Position numbers and translations under genes: made by a program. This document shows positions 55,534 through 64,000 of a stretch of DNA of 64,000 nucleotides, one piece after another; positions within the stretch are counted from its first letter, which is position 1, and each line of letters begins with the position of its first letter. Source of the stretch: Corinectria fuckeliana (lineage: Eukaryota > Ascomycota > Sordariomycetes > Hypocreales > Nectriaceae); assembly GCA_019137255.1 (NCBI GenBank), contig WPDH01000281.1:54931-118930 (forward strand). Reading direction: 5' to 3'. Below the pieces are notes generated by a model, which was not told the DNA's origin, did not search any database, and saw only the letters and a program-made list of their open reading frames with translations.

Positions 55534-56235
55534 GGTGAACACCTTCGCTTCCGTTGAAGATTCTGGGCGACCTTTATAGGCTGTTTTTCCTTGTCAGTTG
55601 CGACGCATTACACCGCCGGGGCTTTAGACAAGACTTCACCCGAATGCCGTGAGCTGTACCAACTAGCCTTAGCCCGTGGCTTGATGGATTCAGTCATACT
55701 CATCTCCGAAGAAAGGACAGTTACAACCATGGTTCTGCAGATATCCCCACGATGGCGGCTACTACGTAGGTGCTACTCCGATTGACAGGCGGGTTCAACT
55801 TTGCGGGGAAAGCTTCGGGGTCGACACCCGGGCATAATTCCAGGCAGGTAATGACGATTGCATTTTTAGAAATGGACATCATACTTTGTAGACAGCATAC
55901 AAACAATGTGCCTGTACGTAAGGAGACCCTTTGACTATGTATTTCTAATATGCGACCCTGTTATCACAAAAAGTGATGCCATAGATCAAGATGACCGGAC
56001 TATACTTATGCTCGCACCTGCTTGTTACGATGGCACACTCACGATCGACAGCAAGCTACAATATTAATTGAATACATTTAGAAAGCATCCGTAGATTATT
56101 CCGTCAATCAAAGCGATATCAAATACGTAGAGATGACAAAGTTATAACGGGCGGAGAGATCACTGCTATCAATCTGAATATTATGAGCACAATAACGTTG
56201 TAGAATCATCGAACTTCTAAGCACTCTCCGCCCAC
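55534..56235. other. Intergenic, no gene recognised
   Basis: A 700-bp stretch between the esterase relic and the 3' end of the zinc alcohol dehydrogenase; no coding or repeat signal was seen. Confidence 0.5.
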
Positions 56236-57213
56236 TTAGTTGGCTGCCTTGCTTGGGTCTGCCCAGAGTCTTCCCTTGATACCACCTTTAGCTAAAGCAT
56301 CAATGCTCGCGGGAATGTCAGCATATGGCACCTCCACGAGAAATGGATCTATAGAGCCACTCTTCAACAGTCTAAAAACTTCAGCCAAGTCCTCAGCACT
56401 CGACCCCAGGGACCCGACCAACGTCACTGTACGCAGGATCAAGAGGTCGGACGATACAGATATCGTCTTTGAAGCCAGACCAACAACAACCACTTTACCT
56501 CCTGGCTTCACTGCACTCATAGCGGCCTGCGTAGTAGACCCAGTTCCAGCAAAGTCAACAATTACATCAAATGACACATATTTAGCGTCATCCAAGCTCT
56601 CGAAGCACGCATACGCCCCCAACCGTTGCGCCTCCTCGAACCTGTCCTTGGAGATGTCGATCCCATACACCGTGGCTCCTTTAATAGTCGCAAAGGAGAG
56701 ACCCGGCATTCCCAGGCCGCCGAGTCCGATCACGCCGATTGTCATACCGGGCTTTGCTCCCGCCTTTACCGCAATGGCATGATAAGACGTGGCCAGCGCG
56801 TCCGTCGACACCGCCGCCTGGGCCAAGGAGAGCTCGTTCGGTACGAGCATCAGCCGACTTGAAGGCACGACAGCGTATTCGGCATAGCCGCCGTCGAAAC
56901 CGAGCCCGATGCTGAGATTCCAGTCGCACTCCTCAGGTGGATGGCAGATCTGATAGACCGCAACTCTATCGCCCGGAGCGAACTGGGTGACTCCTGGCCC
57001 AAGTTTTGTTATGACGCCTGCAACTTCGTGTCCGAGAGTGATGGGCTTCTTGACGAGCCAATCGTCGCTTCCTCCAGTTACTATATGACAATCCGAGTGG
57101 CATATTCCTGCGGCCTTGACCTGAAGTTGGACATGCCCAGGGCCGGGTTCCGGGATAGGGAGGTTTTGGAGCTGCAAGCCCGCTTTGGGATCGTCGTACT
57201 GAAAAGCCTTCAT
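56236..57213 (-). CDS. Zinc-dependent alcohol dehydrogenase (MDR family)
   Basis: An intact single exon of 325 aa. The start is the ATG at 57213 (the frame is open one codon further as GTG). Catalytic-zinc residues are in AAGICHSDCH and LGHEVAGVI, and the cofactor motif is GVIGLGGLGMPGL followed by VYGIDIS (Asp at the strand end favours NAD). The structural-zinc lobe is reduced: YQICHPPEECDWNL in place of the four-Cys loop. It oxidises or reduces alcohol/aldehyde substrates in the cytosol; the substrate is unknown. It is the only intact gene between the decayed block (53.4-55.5 kb) and the RIP-degraded repeats that start about 220 bp upstream of its start codon. Confidence 0.9.
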   Translation of the reverse strand: MKAFQYDDPKAGLQLQNLPIPEPGPGHVQLQVKAAGICHSDCHIVTGGSDDWLVKKPITLGHEVAGVITKLGPGVTQFAPGDRVAVYQICHPPEECDWNLSIGLGFDGGYAEYAVVPSSRLMLVPNELSLAQAAVSTDALATSYHAIAVKAGAKPGMTIGVIGLGGLGMPGLSFATIKGATVYGIDISKDRFEEAQRLGAYACFESLDDAKYVSFDVIVDFAGTGSTTQAAMSAVKPGGKVVVVGLASKTISVSSDLLILRTVTLVGSLGSSAEDLAEVFRLLKSGSIDPFLVEVPYADIPASIDALAKGGIKGRLWADPSKAAN

Positions 57214-57429
57214 CACTTTGCTTCAAAAAGTAGCTCAACAGTGGCTCTCGTGGTTTACAATATTACAGAAGTAAACAGATGGATGTGGAACAAATGCTAC
57301 AACCGATACCAGAGTGAAGCACGACAGCACGGTCCGACTATTATAAAGCGAACGATTATTATAGATTACCCTTAGTGGTTACTGGGCTTGTGTGGAGAGC
57401 CTCGGCTATGATGTTGTTGGTGGTAGGAC

Positions 57430-60400
57430 CACTAGTCAGGCCCGCTATCAGGCACTATCTATATTTCTGCCTTAGATGCTAGGCATCTAGTGATAATAGT
57501 AATCCCCTTAGGGACTTACTATTCTGCCCCTTTTCCTAGCTTAGTATAGTTATATAATATATATAGTTATATTAATAGTTATAAGCCTAGTAGTAACTTT
57601 TTAAGTGAATTCTAGCCTTTAGTATTAATTTAGTATTATCTTTAATATTAGGAAAAGACTTATAAGTAACTAATTCCTCCTCTAGTTAAGTAATTACCTT
57701 TAAGGCCTATAAATTCTAATTTAAGTGATTTATATAATCTAAAGTAATTTACTTATTAAGTACTTAGTATACTTTTAGCTACTAATATAATAAATATAAA
57801 TAGTATAAAAGTATTTTTAGACTTTCTTCTTAAGCTAAAAAAGACTAAAAACTAAACCTTATAGCTAGAGTATATTTATATTTTAGCTATAATATATAAA
57901 ATCTAGAAATATATTAGCTTAAAGATTATATTAAGTATTAATAATCTAGTATTAGATCTTATACTAGTTATTAATAAGAGAGACTTCTTTTTAAAGCCTA
58001 AAAGGCTAGATTTTTTAAGTATTAGTAATAGTAAGAAAAAGACTCTTACTATATAGATCTATTAGCTTAACCTTAAAGATTAGTAGTAAAACTATAATAT
58101 TAAGTAAGCTAATAATAATAGGCTATTTATACTTTAGTAGGTAAGATAAGATAAGAGCTTATAAGATAAGACTTTTAAGAAGAAAAAGCTAAATAAGCTT
58201 AAGATATCTATCTTAAAGACCCTCTTAAGTAGTTATACTATATATATTAGGAAAATATAAGATCTTAAGAAGATTATTAGCTATCTTAAGCTTTTTATTA
58301 ATCCTAAAGATAAGAATAATATTTATAGAGTTAAGATAAAGTTTTAGGCCTTAGTAACTAAGAAAGAGTTAAGAGATTAGAAAGCCTAAGCTAACTAGTT
58401 TAAAAAGGCCTAAAAGAATTATATTATATATAAGGTAATTACTATTAATAAGAAGAGGGCTAAAAAGGAGTTCTTAAAGGTGATAAAGCCTTAGTAAGAG
58501 TTTTATTATGCTTAAGATAAGCTTATTATAAGGTAAGAGAGTAAAAGTAAAAAAGTAGATAATCTACTTAAGATTATATACCTCTTTTATAATAATATAA
58601 GAAAGAAAAAGTTAAATCCTTCTTAGGCTTACTTTATAATAGCCTTTAAGTTATTAAACTCTTCTTAGTTAAGCTAGCAGACTAAAGCTATAAGTTAGAA
58701 GTACTCTAGCTATAAAAAAAGATATCTTATATAAATACCTATATAGTAGGAAAGATATTTTAACTTTCTAGTCTTATATAAGAAGGAATATATCTTAGAG
58801 GGTTAGAGTTTTTACCTTAGGTAGAATAAGACTCTTAAGAAGCAGTTTAATAAGTACCTAAAAGAGCTAAAAAAGGCTAATACTTAGACCCTAATAAAAA
58901 GAGTAACTTATATGCTAATTAGCAGTCTAAAAGAGAAGGTAGAGATAATTACTATTACTTATTAAACCTCTTCTTTAGGTCTTATTTCTTATATAAATAC
59001 CTTATATATAGCTATATATAATATAACCTTTATAGATCTTATAATTAAAGATATTACTATTTATAATTTTAGTATCTTATACTACTTTTTTAACTATATA
59101 AACTAGTTTTTTAAAGAAGGCTTTAATTAGAAGGTTAAAAAGACTACTTATATAAGAGATAGTAAGATATTTATAAAAAGCTAAGATATAGTTAACCTAA
59201 GGGTTTAATACTTTAGGTCTCTTAAGAGCAGGCTTATTAGACTTAAGTATACTTACTATATACTAAAAATATATCTTAATATAATCTTAGGCTTTTAGAT
59301 ATATAGTAATAGTATTATTTAAGATTAAAAAGTGAAAGTCCTTTAGATAAAAGGATTATCTAAGATAGTAGCCTTTATATAGCTCTATATAAGCTAGTAG
59401 GTTATTTTAATAAGAGTATCTATTTAGAGCTCTTTAGTTATAATAGCCTTAAAGCTTAGGATAGTCTCTAAAAAAAATACTAAGCTTTAGTATTAATAAT
59501 ATAGTTATATAAGGTAGAAAGCTCTTAATTAGCTAGCCTTATTAAGTTTAAAAGTAAGAGTTAAAAGACCTCTTCTTAAGAAATATTAAGTTTATACTAT
59601 AATAAAAGTAATAATAATAGTCTTAAGAAAGTCTTTAGACTATATCTCTTAGGGGCCTAAAAAAGTGATAAATTATATTTATTTATTTATTTATTTATAC
59701 CTAATTTAGCTTATAGCTATCTAGTCTTTCTTCTAAGTAACTTAGACTAATCTATAATAGGAGGGAAAAACCCTAATAGTAAGCTATAAGATAAAAAACC
59801 TTTTACTACTCTTACCTAAGAGGGGAGCAAGTTAGGCTTAGTATATATATATAGTAATATAAGTTATAAGCAGGTCTGCTTTATAAGAAAAGCTAATTAT
59901 ATACTTATAATAATAAGTTCTTATAGGGATTAGCCTAAATTATATGCTAGAATTTAATTAGTTACTAGTTAGGTCTAAGTCGCTTATACTACTTATTCTT
60001 ATTCTTCTAGGTATTATCCTTCTTACTAACTAGTATTAGTATACCTTCTCTAGCTTTTAATAGTATTAGCTCTCTTAATTAGTTAATTAGTTTAAATACT
60101 ATAAAGGTTAGACTTAGATTTAAGTCTAGTCTAGCTTAAGGCTGCTTTAAGAGCTATTTAAGCCCCCTTTAAGCAGGGTAGTTTAATACTATAGTTAGTA
60201 TTAGTATTAGTACTATTATATCTTATAGTAAGTATACTATATATTTATACTACTTACTTAAGATACTAAACTGTATAAGTCTCTTTATATAAGTATTTCT
60301 TACTTATTTCTACTCTTTTTATACTATATAATATATATAAGACTATACTAGGTGTATACTATTATAGTTATAATATACTAAAAAGATCTTACTAGTAGAG

Positions 60401-63400
60401 GCAGAGTATATTATATCTTTTATATAGTAAGCCCTCTTATAGTAGCTATACTTAGCCTATTCTTAATAGTACTATATAATATATCTAAAGTAAAAGTACT
60501 TAAAGTACTACCTAAGTTAAATCTCTCCTAAATAAGGCTTAGTCTAATAAACCTTTATAGCTATAATTATATCTTAGTTATAAAGNNATAGTATATATCT
60601 TAATACTATTTACTTATTAGATATCTACTATAAGGTCCTTAAGTAAGCCTCTTATACAGCTAGTTAAGACTCTCTTAGTAACTACTATAAACTGCTTTAA
60701 GACCTAATATATACTTATACTAAAAATAGTAAGAATTTAAGTATTATCCTTTAAGAGATCTATAATTAGTCTGTGAAAAAAGACTATAATATCCCTACTA
60801 AGAAGAGAGTATAAGGCTACTATAAGTAAGAGGTAACCCCTTAAGAGGGTATAGTTAATAATTATTATAGTATCTAATAGTATATAAGATATAATATTAG
60901 AAGCTATACTAAGCGACCTAATAATAATCTTCTTACTAAGGTAAGAGAAGATTACTTTTAATATTAGTACTATTAGGGATAAGAGTATCCTCTTATTATA
61001 AGTAACTTAGGCTTAGGTTAAGATCTTAATAAGTGTTTTCTAAAGGGTAGCTAATACTACTTTTTTAATAGTAGTTATAATTATTTTTGTAAGAGATAGT
61101 AAGATTAAGATCTTATTACTTATATATTAGGTATAACTTATAGTAGTATTAGCTAGAGTTACTACTATTTTCTAAACTAAGAGAAAAGCAGCTCTTAAGA
61201 TAATTACTTTAAGTTTATATTTAGTCTTAATAATAAGATCTTTAAATTAATTATAGGTTATTTCTATACTAGGCTTAGCTTATAGTAAGAGTAGGTTTTA
61301 TAGTGAAAAATTTTCCTTAAGAGGAGAAGAGAGATAGTTTATAACCTTAATATTTTCTATTTCGCTTAGCCTGCTTATTATATATAATATAGTAATAATA
61401 TAAGAGCGGAAAGAGAGTAAAAAAAGTCTATAAAGAAAGTTAGTTAGGTTAAAATAGATTTTAAGAGTATAACTAAGATATAGTAAGAGTAACTATTAAA
61501 TATTTATAAAAGGTTAGTAATAAATTATAATTTTTATTACTTTCTAGTATTTATATATAATAGCTACTATTATTAGGTCTTATTTATAAATATAATAATA
61601 AAAATATGCTTTTTTTACTCTCTAAAAATAAAGTTAGATATTAGGAGTATGTTTAAAAAGCTATAAGCCTAGCTATAAACTTAATATAGCCTTAAGATCT
61701 TACTCTTATAGTATAATAATAAGAAGACTCTTTTTACTAAAAAGAAAAAAAAGATTTTTAAGAATAATAGTATAATTATCTATAAGTTTACCCTATTAAC
61801 CCTAATATAAAACAAAAGTGCTAAGATATTAGAAAAGATTATTAAGGTTAAAAGTAAGATTATAATTAAGAAGTTAAGGCTCCTAAAAGAGCTTACCTTT
61901 ATTATTATTATTATTATTATACTATTCTAACTAATTTAGGTTACTTAGACCCCCTTCTATTAATAAGTGGAACTATATGAGTAGCCTAAGTGTTACTAAG
62001 GTGAGGCTGGGGCTACTTCAGCCAGATAAAACCCCTCTTCTTCTCTTGTTATTATATCTCTAAAAACTAAGATTAGTCTCTTAACTAACTTACCTAGCAC
62101 TCTCCCGCTAAAGTTTTAAGCCTAGGGCGATCTTAAAAAGAGAGAGACTTAGTCCTAGGCAAGAGAAAGAAATTTACATAGTAAAGGTTCTAAGTGAAAG
62201 TTTTATAGGGCAAAAAAAACCCTAAGGTATCATATGCGTATATATACACCCTACTTAGGGTCTCTCACCCTATAATTATTTCTTATTCTTCTTTTTTTCT
62301 TATTATTAATTATAACCTAGGCTCTTATGCTTATCCTAGTAAGTACTATATTATTTCTTTGTCTTTTTGATGTTAGACTAATATCACTTTAAGCCCTATT
62401 GTTTATTTTCAAAAATTTTTATTTTTATAATATTAGAAACACCCTCTATCCCTAAGGTAAGCTTATTACCCGCTAAGTAAGACTACCCCCTATACTAGGC
62501 AGAAGTATATATTAAGATATAAGTATTCTCTAGGTCTTCTTAGGGTCTAATTAGTCTTAGATTAGTATTATACTAATATTTTCTAGTGCTATACCTTATA
62601 AGAAATATTTATCTTGTCTAGTATTAGGGCATTTTAACTATATTTGTGGTCTAGTAGCTAGTAAGTTATCAGAATAGTATCAGGTTAGTATTATAATAAG
62701 CTTATTCTTTTAGGTTTAATCTCTATAAAGTATCTTTAGTGCTATCACTCTAAGAGGGCATACAAGTAGGTGAGTATTTATCTGTGGGTCCTTAGATTAG
62801 TGTTAGTACTAACTTGTGTAGCTTACAGATCCCGATTAGCTGGCCGCTTCTGCTGGTGTCATCCCCGTATATCATACCTTAGTTATCACCCTTAGTGTTA
62901 TGCCTAAAAATACTAAGAAGGAGAAGCAGGTGAGTTTAAGGCGGCCTCTAACTAAGGTTAAGCTAACCTCTTTTCTTAGGCCCGCTATAATAAGCAGGAT
63001 AAGTTTATTAGTTTAATTCGACACGCTTAGCAAGCTTACAAGTTTAGCACTAGGGCTAAGACTCAGGCTTAACATAGTATCACCACAGGCTCGGTTAGGG
63101 CTGTTATTACAGGGCCTTCTAGACTCTTATATACCAGGGGGGATTTCTGTCCCCGACTCGAGGGCGAGGCGGTTATATTATCCCCTAGTACTCCCACTGG
63201 TAATAGGGGTGCCAGGGGGCGAGCTTACCTTTAAGATATATTATATAGTAGTATACCTTCTTAACTATATATCTTATTAAAAGAAAAATCAGTAGGTAAC
63301 CTCTTACTAGCTCTAGTAAGACTAGGTTAAAAATAATATCTTTATATATAGTTATATTCTTAAGAATATAAAGCTCTTATAAGTATATATTAAGGCTTTT

Positions 63401-64000
63401 AGATACTTAGCCTACCTAATAATTATAGCTGCTTTAAAATATATTAAGTTATATAAGTTTTTAAGCCTACTTATAAAAAGAGCTTATATTAGGTATCTTA
63501 TTAGCTATAAAAGTAAGTTATAATATATAATTTATATACTAGTAACTTAAGGTAAAAAGGTTATAATCTCTACTAATATATAGTTTAATAAGTAAGAATA
63601 CTTTAATTTAAGATATAAGAAAGATATAAAAGCTTATAAGAAATATACTTATAAAATCCTAGACTAAATTAATATAAAAAAGGTTTTTAATAATAAAAAT
63701 ATTAGTAAGAAAGATAGTCTTAATATAGTAGCTATAAAGTCTTTTTTAGACCTTACTAAGTTATAAATTTAAGTATTACTTATAATATCTCTAAGAGAGA
63801 TATAATAGTAGAAAGAGATCTAAAGCACTTAGTAATAATAATCTTAAACTAAGACTTTATAAGAAAAGAAAAGCACCCCTAAGATTAAAAGTGCTAAAAC
63901 TATATTTAAGACTATTTTACTTTTTTTCTCTCTTACTAGGAAAGCTATAAGGTAAGTTACTTTTCTTAATAATACTTTATATTAGTCTAGCTTATTATAT
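57430..64000. repeat. RIP-saturated AT-rich repeat block
   Basis: From about 57430 composition shifts abruptly to mostly A and T with TA-rich words and stops in every frame. In long stretches (57541-58600) almost no CA, TG or CG dinucleotides remain, while CT and AG persist. This is the pattern left by RIP, which converts CpA to TpA in duplicated DNA. Remnants with higher GC at 61930-62160, 62820-63230 suggest less-mutated parts of transposons. The element type cannot be read by eye. There is a two-base assembly gap (nn) at 60586-60587. Microsatellites: ATTT-type near 59680 and ATT near 61900. The block reaches the window end. Confidence 0.9.
62900..63232 (+). pseudogene. Less-mutated coding relic within the RIP block
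   Basis: ATG 62900 opens a basic leader (MPKNTKKEKQ), and a possible intron donor (GTGAGT) with acceptor TTTTCTTAG joins it to ARYNKQDKFISLIRHA in the same style. After this, stops appear where CAA/CAG codons are expected (TAG, TAA), and the frame continues through TTGSVRAVITGPSRLLYTRG and a Gly/Arg-rich tail. It is probably a transposon-encoded protein or a captured gene 5' end, broken by C-to-T changes. The family was not identified. Confidence 0.4.

Noticed and set aside
59670..59700. ATTT repeat and long direct word repeats in the AT-rich block as CRISPR-like or centromeric arrays
   Set aside because: Simple microsatellite in RIPped DNA; no spacer structure, and the organism is a fungus.
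62200..62300. TATA-like and pyrimidine-rich sequence resembling an LTR promoter
   Set aside because: No second copy, no clear TG...CA ends or primer-binding site could be found in the window.

Overview
The window is chromosomal DNA of a filamentous ascomycete (Pezizomycotina, most likely a Sordariomycete; genus not determinable by eye). The evidence is short 44-111 bp GT-AG introns with CTAAC/CTGAC-type branch sites, fungal-only protein families (HET, NACHT-ankyrin, Zn-finger regulators with fungal trans domains, rhodopsin-type membrane proteins, DUF3292) and a terminal AT-rich block that has almost lost CpA/TpG and CpG dinucleotides, the mark of heavy repeat-induced point mutation (RIP). Many ORFs had to be joined across introns; the exon coordinates given were worked out by hand from splice sites and reading phase.

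Layout. 0-3.3 kb: a HET-domain gene cut by the window edge and a decayed LaeA-like methyltransferase. 4-15 kb: a Svf1-like protein (-), a MITE-like inverted-repeat element, a C2H2 regulator (+) convergent with and overlapping an MDR oxidoreductase (-), a FAD amine/amino-acid oxidase (-), a weak small gene, and a second C2H2 protein (-) divergent from a Fungal_trans_2-type regulator (+). 17.9-22 kb: a large NLR-like receptor (membrane anchor, alpha/beta hydrolase, NACHT, ankyrin repeats, ZZ-like finger). 23-37.9 kb: a Baeyer-Villiger-type monooxygenase, a secreted HAD phosphatase, an SMP-30-type lactonase, a flavocytochrome b2, a rhodopsin-type membrane protein and a second, intact HET gene. 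37.9-51.7 kb: HET and MFS transporter fossils, a DUF3292 membrane protein, a secreted S10 carboxypeptidase-like protein with an altered nucleophile elbow, and a divergent pair of sphingolipid-type enzymes (GT32 inositol-phosphoceramide mannosyltransferase-like; Aur1/PAP2-like). 51.7-57.2 kb: a graveyard holding a salicylate-synthase-like pseudogene and a carboxylesterase pseudogene beside an intact zinc alcohol dehydrogenase. 57.4-64 kb: RIP-saturated repeat DNA.

Common threads. Non-self recognition genes recur (two HET genes, one HET fossil, one NLR). Small secondary-metabolism-type oxidoreductases and regulators are scattered among pseudogenes, and two separate transposon signatures flank the genes. 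This looks like a fast-evolving accessory or subterminal region next to a repeat block rather than a conserved core segment.
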